Positions 42,101 through 54,100 of a stretch of DNA of 64,000 nt are shown here, piece after piece. The stretch is from positions 2,046,001-2,110,000 of the forward strand of contig OX621250.1 in assembly GCA_951640165.1 (NCBI GenBank), given 5' to 3'. A model generated the notes under the pieces. It had not been told where the DNA came from and did no database searches. It was given only the letters and a program-made list of their open reading frames with translations. Position 1 is the stretch's first letter. Every line of letters begins with the position of its first letter. The translations under genes and the position numbers were made by a program. Origin of the DNA: Pseudoips prasinana (Eukaryota; Arthropoda; Insecta; Lepidoptera; Nolidae).

Positions 42101-45100
42101 TAATGTACTCAGAGAAATATAAATATGCAACGCGTGGACTTATGAACGACCGGGTGCTCCCTGTATCGATCATGAACCTCGCATCTATTTCGGGGATATA
42201 TATATACGGTAGCTTAAGACTATGGTCACAATTTAATTCTATATTTTCTCCTTCTTGGTAGAGGCATCTATGTGAAAATTTTCCTCTTTAGACGGGTCAT
42301 TGTTTTCATTTTTATATTCCTCGTCATAATAAAATTCTTCGGCCTGAGTAGGATAACCTTCCTCGTATTCTTCGGTCTCATAGCAAACATTGTCATAGTC
42401 ATAGTGGTCATAATTATCGACTGTTAGTTCGTTTAGTCTGTAACCATTTTGGGGCTGTGTCCTTGGAATTGCTGTCCTCATTGTTACATCTGGATCGTGC
42501 GACCTAGAAGCCTGAACTTGGGGCGGTCTGTAGCCGAATTGTTGGGGTGTCATTCCTAAATTTTGTGAAGGCCTATAGCCAAACTGTTGAGGCATTACTC
42601 CTAAATTCTGTGGAGGTTTATAGCCGAATTGTTGGTTATTATTTTGGAATTGAGGTGGTTTGTAACCTTGGAACTGAGGTCTGTATCCAAATGGCTGTTG
42701 TGGTTGCGTCTGAGGACGGAACCCAAATTGCTGTGGGCGGTAGCCGAACTGTGGCCTAACACTAGTATTTTGATATTGACCAAACTGCGGCCTGTTATGC
42801 GGAATACCAAAATTAAATTTTTGTTGGGGTGTAAAATTTTGTAGAACTGGTTTATAAGCAGGGTGGGCCATAGGTGGTGAGTTGCCGAATTTAAAATTAG
42901 TAGGACTTAATGTATTAAACGGTGGTTTATGTGTCACTTGGTTATTTTGCATACGATTTCGTAATATATATTGTTCGTGGAAGTTTACTTCCTCGAGAAC
43001 TAGTGATAAAGCTTTCTCTAGCGTAGAGGGGGCCTTTAACCTAACTACTCGTACCATATTTTCCGGTAAGTTGTAGAGGAAAACATTTAAGGCCGTGTTA
43101 TTATATATAGTAATTTTAGCCCGTTTCATGTCGTCATCTGGCGATAAGTTAGCCTTCGAGATAAGTAACGACCGAATATTTTGTAGCCTATTACAGAAAT
43201 CTAAGTAAGTTTCCCCTGGTTTAATTTTACATGATTCTAATTCTATATTGATGCACTCCTCGCTACGTGGGTCACCGAAATGTTGTTCTAGTAACTCTTT
43301 TAACGCAGACCATGTCGATATATCTTCGCGTTCTGATAGTAACGCGGCTGCATTATCAGTGAGCCTACTAGTTATCGCATGTAATATATATATATTCTGT
43401 TCTTCGTGGCCCCTATACCTTTCGATAACGTATTCAGATTTTCGGATGAATAAATTTAACTGTCTTTTATCACCATTAAAAAGGGGTATTAACTTAAGCA
43501 TCTCATTTGGGATCGGTACTACTCTAATTACTGGTTCCGGTAATGGTATTTCATGTGCTTGCTGCATTTTGTAAAGTAAATGACAGTCACTGAAGTTATT
43601 AAATCAAAATTCTAACACACACAATAAAATACACTCTTAAATATAACTTAGTATAAATCGTTTCAATTATTTTAAATCTTAACGTTACATATAAATTTAT
43701 TTCGTAAATATTTCTAATATAAAGTTACTCTGCGATTTTTATATAAACTGCTTTCTTATCTAAGGTTAGAACTTAACAAATATTGATATTAAGTTTACCA
43801 GATTACGTTATACTGAGAGACGTCTAATCTCAAAATAACAATTAAATAAAACCTTTTTGAACAAGTAAGGGAATATATATGGCAAGGAAGGCAAGAATTT
43901 TGACTTACCAGCCGACCGCTACTCCCATGCTTGAAGTCCTTGAAGAAGTTTGACAAATTTATTTGGTTCGATGATCGCGTCGAGCGTTTCGCGCCGCGGT
44001 CACGTAATCTACGTGAATTTCGACACTTCGATTTTCGCGAGACGGCGCAGCTTTTAACGACACGATCCTGTCCTCAGCGCCAGTCAAACATTAAAATCAG
44101 TTAAAAGGTTTTTTAAAAATAAAAGATTTGATTAAGTGCTGCCGATTTGGAGGCTAGCTGTATAATGAATAAAAATCTTATTAACTAACGCCTTCAAGGG
44201 GCGACAAAACATATCATATATCGTCGGGAACAATATTCTAAGAACCGCGTCCGGTGGCAATGCTGAGCCATCGATAACGGTCACGTAGCATGTATTAATC
44301 CAAAACAGATGACGTGACAGGATGCATAACTAGCTATTGTTAGGTTGGATAATATTTATTTATATAAAACTACTAAATAATAATATCGATTATTTATATG
44401 GCAACACCGAGCGGTGATGTTCAACAGGTAAACGAAGAGAATGGATCGGCATTTGGTACGAGTTGGTTGTGTTCAAAATAAGATGTCGATAGGTTCAATT
44501 TGACGGTGTGGTGACGGTGAAGAATATCATCACCCAATCTGATCTTATGGGGGGGTGTAGAAATCGTCTGCCTGTATGTACAGACGCCAGCACATCAACT
44601 TGCCCCAATCTGTCAAATTCCCCCAATTGATAGTGAACCTTATACTTTTGTGATAAAGTTGAAAATCTATAAAATAAATTTGACAGATAGGGGTAGCTGG
44701 ATGTGCTGGCGTCTGTACCTATGTTTGCGATAAACACTGAAATTACCCTTTCCATTTTGAAGCGGTTTTCAGTAACGATTACTTAGTTTGATTCTTCTGG
44801 AAAGCTTTATTATACAACGTGTAACAGAAAGAGTGAACGTAACTTAAGGGGCATATACGGTCTCCTTAAGCCTACCTATACACAAAATCTCATACCGAAA
44901 TACCATCATTTTAATCTTGATCGTAAAATAATATACCATTCAATATATCGACAAGTATTTTTATCGATATAACGAACATCCGTACTAACACAGCACAGCT
45001 GATTCTGATTTACGCTATAAGGTTCATTACCCTTGCGGCTGAGTTTTGCTAGTGTTGTTCATAATGTCGGTAATCTTACTTGTTGATTTAGGTTGTCGAT

Positions 45101-48100
45101 AGAAAAATAAATTACTAGTTGAATAAAAAATGATTATTTCTGTTTGAAGTTTCGTCCATAGGTAGCCGTCCTGATACCCTATAACCACCTTAAGTTACGT
45201 TCACACTTTCTGTTACACGTTGTATATTGGGTTTTATTATGCATTATTATTAATTATATGAAACAGCAATACACAATAAAATACAATATATAAGTAAATG
45301 TATTATAAAAATATAATACAGAATATAAATAAATTGCACTTTAAAAAAAAAGGGGTTCATTATTATTTAATTTTAACTCGTTGATAACTATCACTATCGG
45401 CGACGCGGCGAGTGAAATAATGCAATTTATTCAGCACTTGGGTATTTACATACACTTATACTTGTCAAGCTCAAAATGTATTACATAAACACAGTTTAAA
45501 AACTGTAATTAAAGCAACAATTTTTTGAATTAGTCCGTCCGTGCGGTCTGTTTCGTCACATTTATTTTTAATATCCTTAAATAAATCATAAATAGCAAGT
45601 TTCTAAGCTATTATTGTTATATTTAGCAATAGTATATCAAATTTAAAGAATTGAAAACAACGAGCAGTTGGCTAGCGCAAAAGGCTCTCAACCAGTAGCT
45701 TAATTTAAGCGACTAATACCTGAGGGCACTCTTATGGGGTTCGGGCCACAGCTCAGGCGGCCGCTGAAGTAAAAAGATGGAATTCGAAATGGGGGTCAGA
45801 TCACTTGCACGGGATTACCGATCACATGTTAAGGGGGCAACGCGATCCTCGCCGCTGAGGATCCTACCCTAGCTAGCCTGCGGCTTTCTCTAACTGCCTA
45901 GGTGGACGACCCGGAGAAGAAAGCCACAAAGAAACTCCAGGCTTGCTTTTTTCGCCTTCTTTTGCTTTTTGTTTTGGATATTTTTTATATCTTTTTTTTT
46001 TAACATTGTTTTTTTGTTTTTACATTGTGATTGGCTGATATGTGGGCTAATGCACGCACCGAACCGAAGACATCTAGTTAATCAAAATAAATGTGAGGTA
46101 ATAAACAATAGCATTCGATTTCACTCAAGCAATTAAAATAACCTCTTGCAAGATGAACAAACGGTGGGTACATCCGCGCACATTTACAAAATTAACAAGT
46201 CACACGAAGTCGACTAAAGCGACGACTGTATGAGACAAAAAAAATGAGTACCCCAGCAGCAGTTCGACCAGTTACCGCAAGCAGCACCCGTTCACGAGTA
46301 TGAGGTGGGGGCCAGCCATCGCCTTCTTCGCCATATTGGAGGGAAGGAAACGATTCGACCCACAACGCCACCGCAAGCATTAACACACAATGGGAGCATG
46401 ACGAAGTTACAGCGGAAGAGCTCATGATGAACCAATGCATTTCCACCGTTGGTAAACAGCCTTAAAGTTCCGTGTGGCTTGCGCCGGAGTCGACGAGCTT
46501 AGAAGTAGCTCATAAATCACATTTTTTAGGCAAATGAAAAGGCTCCTTTTGTAAAAGATCAAAGGAGTAGGTGCCTTCTGTACTTATCTATTCTGTGCTA
46601 ACTATGACTATCAAAATATAATCGCCATATCCTCCCCACCATTCTGTGAAAGGCTTTTGTCCAGCAGGGGACGTAATTTGGCTGACATGATGGGGTTATA
46701 TTTATTGTACTCGATCATAGAAGTGAAGTGATCGAATGAGTATGAACAAACGATTTGCATAAATACGAGTGTGTACACTTACCAGGCGACGCGGGCAGGT
46801 TGAGCCGCAAGTCGTGCCGCAGCAGCGCCCGCGCCAGCCCGCCCGCCCGCGCCGGGGGCGTGGCGTGCGCTTGGCCCGGCCTGGCAAATATGATTCATTA
46901 GATCTTGATGTTGCACGTCAATGGGATATAATAGATAATGGTTTCACTATAGCATTTGCGTTACTAATAATAGTCAAAAAAGAAATAGATAATTAGCTGA
47001 TAGCCAGCTGCTCCACTCACTGCGCGGGCCGTGCGTGTGCGGGCTCGGCGCGCAGCAGGCAGGCGGCGGACAGCGCGCGCACGTGCTGGCGGCGCCGCAC
47101 CAGGAAGCCCATGCGCAGCGTGATCAGCACCACCGTGGCCACGCACCTGCGGGCACCTCACTCGTCATCATGTCATACTGCTCTCAAATCTCTCCCGTCC
47201 ACCCAGTGAGCGTCTGACAACACTCAACTGTGTTTGATACTTTTATGACTTTATTATCATTAGTTTTTAAGTTATTGCCGAAAAACGCAAGTGATCGAAT
47301 CGAGTTTCGAGTTTTTTTACACGTTTTTTAACTGCCAACAATAATGATCTTATCGTAAAAACTCAAGTCTTAAAAAAATTAATAACCTTTATAACATATT
47401 TCATTTGTTAACATTAAATTTTCCTACTTCCTACAATACTAATTTCTCGCATTACAATGACTGCCAAACAAAAACCAGAGTACTGACTTGAATCTCTTCT
47501 TCCCCCTGCAGACATCGGGCGCTCTAAACAAAGGTACTCGCAGATTCTTCTCAAGCTCTGTGTATCCAGCCAACACGCGCTGCAGGTACCTCTTCTGCCA
47601 GACGAGTGCCTTGCGACAACTCTCTAACCGGAGACAGCGACCGTGCAAGTAGCGGATCTGTTGATAAAGTACATAAAAAAATATAAACATAAATCAAATG
47701 TCGTAAAAATGAAGAGAAAAATCAACGAAATAAGCAAGGTCGTTACATAGTGGCTTAAAAACCTGCACGGATCAGATTAAATACATCCATGAAATTTGCC
47801 TAAAATTACTGTTTAGTAAAACTTAATATATATATGTCATTTTGATTGAATTTGTACCGCTGCTAATTAATATCGCCACCCCATCTCATCCTGTGGGGGG
47901 CGTAGTTGTCATCCCCAGGGAAGATTTATCAGAGACCATCCTACTGCGATCGCCATCTGCCAAGTTTGGTGATTATGGCATATCCTTTTAAATGATGGAC
48001 ACAACTCCATTGTAGAAATATTTTAAGAAGGATTTTATCCAGCAGTGGACGTCATTCGACTGATATGATGATTTAACGATTGGTAAGGAAAACTTAAAGT

Positions 48101-51100
48101 TTCTTCATCCCTAACAAACAGGATAACTAACTAACTTAATAGATTTGGCCTTTTTGTCATCCTCCATTCGGTCATCGAATGTCCATGTCCATTCCGTCAT
48201 CGAATTTCAACTAAGGCGGTTAATATAACAGTGCACAAGTATGTGTGTGCTCAAACGCGGGGCATGTCTCTCTCTGTCCTCTTATTCTCATAATCTGGTA
48301 GGATGGGCTGGCTAACATCAGCGTAGAAAATATAAAGTGTAGGATTGACAGCTTTACGTTCTCTTCGGCGAATGGAAGTGTAACGCGGATAACCTCCTGT
48401 CTCCGCGCTTATACTAAGAAATTTTCTTTACTTGAAATGGTAATAATACTTTTTGGCCACACTTATTAAGACCCCATTATGGACCAGCGAGGCAGTCAAA
48501 AGCCGGAACATTAAGATACATATGAACGACATTAACTTTTAGCCTCCGATTAATAAGATAAGAGATAATTACACTAAATAATTAAACATAATCTCTTGAC
48601 AATAACTTGATACGAGAGCTAGCTAAATATCATTGCTATAATAAAATAAATTTTATAAATGTTTTCATACAATGTGTACCTAAATATCTATGTTACTAGA
48701 AATAATAATGTATACAATTATATTACTACAAACATGTTCTGACTATTTACAAGCGCTTTTTTAAAGTCTACGTGAATAAAAACCTTTTTTATTTATTTAA
48801 AAAGAGAACCCAAACATATTCATTAACATCACTACAAGAAAGTTAAACGAAAAAGTTCTTACTTTAAAATTCCGTGCAAAGACTAGAAGGAAATTGACTT
48901 AAGTCAAAATTCAAAATAGAACAGTGGTTGACATAAAATGTCACAGACACATGAATGAATATTATTCCGCGAACCAATGTAGCGTAATTATAGCACAAAA
49001 ACCCAACTTTTATATGATGATAGTAATTTAGGGAGCACAATTGAAAAATGGAGCCTCAGAAATGCGATGCCCCGAAGCTGCCCGACATGGTGTAAGTTAT
49101 AAGGTTATAAGTTTATTTTAGACTCAGATGATTTTACAATTATATAATTGTTTTTTCTAATAATGCTTATACAACATGTAACGTAATTAACGCACACCCT
49201 CAAACACCCCAATTAGAATATTATGTTGTAATCATAATACATACACTGAATTTTTTATTTATTATGTATATGCATTGTTATTCACTAAATTAGTTTCTTG
49301 GAATAAAGTTTATTTTTCTTTATTTTGTATTAAATGATGGAATTTGTATGAATACAAATAAAACTGCGATTTATAAGTCTTACTACTTTGACTTACGGTC
49401 CATTTCAATTGGTTTTGACTGTACAGGGTTGATATGAAAATAATTTCCGTAGTTTTAATTATTTTGGAATAAAAAAATAACTATATTAAAAATTATATAA
49501 ATCGATTCAGTAAACGATTCTGAACAAACTATTTTCAGGAAGTGCGTTAATTACGTTACATGTTGTATATGACCCTAAGCTGCCGTGCATGTACATAAAA
49601 TGTAGTGTCAGTGACAGTGGTTAAAGAGTTGTCCAAAGAAGTGCGAACCTGTTACCTCTGTCTATTCCTTTTGGTGTGAGTTTGTATTGTGAGTTCTTTA
49701 AGGCTTTTGGCTAATAGTATTTTAAAAAGTCTATCTCGCATAGATTTATAAAACTTATAAGGAGACAAAGTGAAAACGTAGTCATTATGGAAGTTCAACA
49801 CTTTAAGACTATAACGCCTGCTGACGTGGTTGGCAAATGCTTGCTTTTCACGATGTGCGTCAGAATCGAGGGCCCATATTTCAAACTTTTGTGAAACGTA
49901 ATAAGGCTTTTAGGAAAATTAGTTAAAAATAGTTAAAATTTAAAGCAAAGGGCCACGAATTTCTTAAACGTGAATTAAAACTGTTATGATTCAATAACTT
50001 GGGCCCTCAATCCTGACGCATGCATAAAGTGGCATAGTCTAAATCTCTGTAAGTACTATCTCTGGGTTTATAATTTTTATTTAAGAATTTCGTTAAGAAT
50101 TTCTTAAATATTTTAAGAAATTCTCTAATCTGCAGAATATTTCATTACAGATTTATAGCGGTATATATAGGGCCCTCAATTCATTATTGTCTGAACTGAG
50201 GAATCTGCAAAACATGATTTTTTCTGATGAAATACATAAATACGACTTCACCATATTTTACTTAGATGCTCAAGTGAATTAGTTAAAAAGAAAAATCTAC
50301 AAAAAAGTCAATTGTTAAGAAGTAAATGAAAGTTGAATCTTAGTAAAATATCAGAACTGAGAGCCCAATATGTTCAACTTTATTGACTAGGCTCAACCTG
50401 TTAGATTAGCGCAAAATATAATAAAAGTTTTAACTATTTCTTAACTAAAATATGACAAATCGTTCGTTCCTCTAAATTACATTCTTTAAGAGAAAATTTA
50501 TTTTCAAATTTTCCTAGTAGAAAAAATTGTAGGGGAGACACATATTATTATTTTTATGGACAGATCAGTATTTACCCTCATACAAATTATTTTAAGCTAA
50601 TAAGAAAATACTTGTTTCTTGAACTGTCGGAAGTGATTGTGTTTTATGTCGTGCGGTAATTTAATAGTATAAGTGTTAATTATTAATAATATCAGTGTTT
50701 CAGTTTTGTGATATCGAAGTAAGTACCTAGATCACTTGAATATTGCCTATTTCATTTAAAGAACAACAATGTCATGTATTTACCTATATTAATAATGTTG
50801 CTGATTCATCGTTATCTAGAATGAAGAATTCGGTTCTGGGTTTAAAGTTAAGTAAACCTATATAAGAATATGTTTTCAATGAATTAATTATTGACAGTGA
50901 AATAAAAAAATATCGTATAATGGTGGTAATATAGTTTTATGGCATCTGGTGTAATATACTACTTTTATCGACGGGTTAAACAGCAAATAGTCAATAGAGT
51001 TATTTAATGTATATTCGATTGGTGTACATTGTAACGGTGAAAAAGAACAAATAATAAGACAAAAGAACAAATAATGACGGTCACCGTTGGGAGTGCTCCT

Positions 51101-54100
51101 GCCTACAAAGCTGGTGGTCCTGGGTTCGAATCCCGGTAAGTGCAAATATTTGTGTGATGAACACGAATATTTGTGTCTGAGACATGAATGTTTTTTATGT
51201 ATTTAAGTATTTATCTATCTATATAAGTATGTATATCGTCGCCTGGTATCCATAGTACAAGCTTTGCTTAGTTTAGGGCTAAGATGATCTGTGTGACATT
51301 GTCCCTAGATATTATTATTATAATAATGACGGGGATATACTTTAAACATGAATAGTGATTATAAAAAAGAATTAGATTGATGTGTTTCCTGCGATAAAAT
51401 GTAAACTATACTTTTGCTATTGTACAATTTTATATTTCTACTACTTTACAGAAAGCGAAGCTATGAAAATGAGAGGAAGAAACCCCTAGTAGATAGAAAA
51501 ACACAAAATTAGTTATACAAAAAATAAAATAAAGAGTTACAAAAACCTTTTGTTAAATATAATGACCCCATCTTCACACTTATGGCCGAAGAACTAGGTG
51601 ACAAAATGACACCAATAGCTTTGTATATGGCGTATAAGAAATATTGCAAAAATTTAGCGGTTAAACATGTCGAAGGAAAACCAGATGAAAAACCAGACGG
51701 TGTATCGGTAGATGGTAATTCTAATATATCAGAATGTATTATAAATGCAAGTCGCAGCTCAGTTACTTCGTCGCCAACTCCTGTTTATAATGACGAGAAC
51801 ATTAAATCAAGTGACCTGGTAAAATATTTTCATTTAAATTTGAGACAGGTTATACCAACAGTTGCATTAGATGAGGAAATATTAGATTTAGTACCGTCGA
51901 CCGTATTTCTGGGATTGACACTCGACTCAAAATTGCAATGGGCTCCTCAGATTGAAAAGCTTGCAGCTAAATTAAGTTCGGCATCCTATGCCGTTTAGAA
52001 AATAAGACAATTGTCATATGAACAAACTGCAAGATTGGTATATTTCGCGTACTTCCATAGTATTATATCCTATAGCATTCTGCTGTGGGATTCGAAAGCT
52101 GACATAAGTACTATTTTCATTTAACAAAAAAGAGCAGTCAGAGCCATTTATGGGTTAGGTAGTCGCGAATCTTTGCGAACTTTGTTTAAAGAAGTAAATA
52201 TACTAACGGTGCCATCTAATTATATATATCAGAATATATTGTATGATGACATACGGAACAGAGACGTGGTCGCTCACTATGGGCTTTATTAGAAGGCTCA
52301 AGGTCACCCAAAGAGCAATGGAGAGGGCTATGCTCGGAGTTTCCCTGCGGGATCGCATCAGAAATGTCGAAATCCGCAGGCGAACCAAAGTCACCGACAT
52401 AGCCCGAAGAATTGCCAAGCTGAAGTGGCAGTGGGCAGGGCACATAGCTCGTAGAGCCGACGGCCGTTGGGGCAGAAAGGTTCTCGAGTGGCGACCACGA
52501 ACCGGAAGACGCATCGTGGGCAGGCCCCCTACAAGATGGACCGATGATCTTGTGTGGGTCGCTGGAAACTGCTGGATGCGAATAGCACAAGACCGACAAT
52601 TGTGGAGATCTTTGGGGGGGGCCTTTGTCCAGCAGTGGACGTCTTTCGGCTGATATGATGATGATGATGATTGTATGTTAGAAAAACTATTAATAACTAT
52701 AGAAAAAAAGTGAACTGCATAATATAAATACTAGGAATAAAGACAAACTTGCAATGCCAGGCTTTAGAGTCAGCAAAACGAATAAATATTTTTTAGGAAA
52801 TTGTATTAGGTTTTATAACAAGCTTCCTACTCATATTACTGATCTGCCTGACACAAGTTTCAAGACACATATTAGACGTGTTATTATACCACTAAAGAGT
52901 ACATCGATGACAAAGACCTGGCGCTCACCACCTACCTGCTCCTACCTACATTGCTCGCTGGAGATCTTGTAGCCATATAGACATGACTAATTTGTTGTGT
53001 TACGTGAACTATCTGTGACTATCTGTAAAATGATTGCTAACATATACTAAATTTATTGACTCTGTCTCAAAATGAACAATGTTATTGTTTCGATGTTTTT
53101 CTTTGGTTTCCTTAATATAATCTAAATTAATATTCATTCAGACAACCGATCGAGTAGATTTTGTGTTTGCCCACTAAATAATTAGTTTAAGTAGACCAAA
53201 TCCTGTGTTCATGCCCGCTTGAGTATGTTTCGCCCGAGCGTCTCAACTGGGCCGTGTTGAAACCGGTAGTAGATGAACCTGCTGAGTTTATTTCGCTGGG
53301 TCTTCTCAGTTGCGGCGCATTGGATCCGGTGGTAGCATAAAAGCGCGACCGTCGTTTTAAACACAAGATCCGTCATAATAATAATACTGAATTCGTACCG
53401 TATAAAATGTATTAAAATATAAATTTCAATAATTAAACCCAAACATAATCTCCTTGACAATAACTTAATACAAGCTAGCTAAATAATACTACTATTATAA
53501 AATAAATTTTATACATGTTTTAACAATCCGTGTACTTAAATATCTATAATAAGTAACTAGAAATAATAACTGTATTACTACAAACATGATCTGAGCTTTA
53601 CAAGCGCTTTTTTTTCGTCTACGTGAATTTTTTTTTTTATTTTATTTATTTATTTAACACAAGATTCTTTCGTTGGTCGCTCTGTAGTCGGTTAATTTGC
53701 CTTTCATTTTATGTAGACATTGTTAAAACTAAATATATGGTATTTTTTTACTTTATTATTTGCTTTAGGCAACTAGGTCCATAGCAGTACGTACCTAAGG
53801 CCAAACTAAAATCATTCACTCTTATTTACATCAACATTTTTCATTTCTATTTACATTCAAAAATGTAAATGGAAATGAAAAGAAAACTAAAGTGTAAATA
53901 GCGAGTATATAACACTTTAAGCTGCAAATAGTACGACTTTCCGACTGAGCTTCACTATATAGGTATACAGATACCTAATTTCTATGAACATTATGGCCAC
54001 CCTACAAATTTTTTACTAGAAAAAGTTAAAAACCAATTACCTCTTAAAGTATGTAATTTAGAGAAACAAACGATATGTCATATTTTAGTTAAGAAATAGT

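Larger units (their letters stand above)
36548..44331 (-). mobile_element. Complete errantivirus (gypsy-type endogenous retrovirus with env)
   Basis: 7,784 bp. LTRs of 250 bp lie at 44082-44331 (5') and 36548-36797 (3') and read as identical. AGCT flanks both sides (36544-36547, 44332-44335), the 4-bp duplication expected of this group. The minus-strand order is LTR, primer site, gag, pol, env, polypurine tract, LTR. LTRs open with AGTTATGC. All three ORFs are open. It lies inside the last Plp intron, in the same orientation as Plp. Identical LTRs imply a recent insertion. Confidence 0.96.

Noticed and set aside
46192..46446. 84-codon minus-strand frame as an extra Plp exon
   Set aside because: The Plp frame continues from 46783 to 35631 in matching phase; this frame has no fitting splice sites or Plp-like composition.
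49048..49567. The MITE's inverted repeats as part of the foldback element
   Set aside because: The two have separate ends and different target duplications (TA against 9 bp), and 285 bp lie between them.
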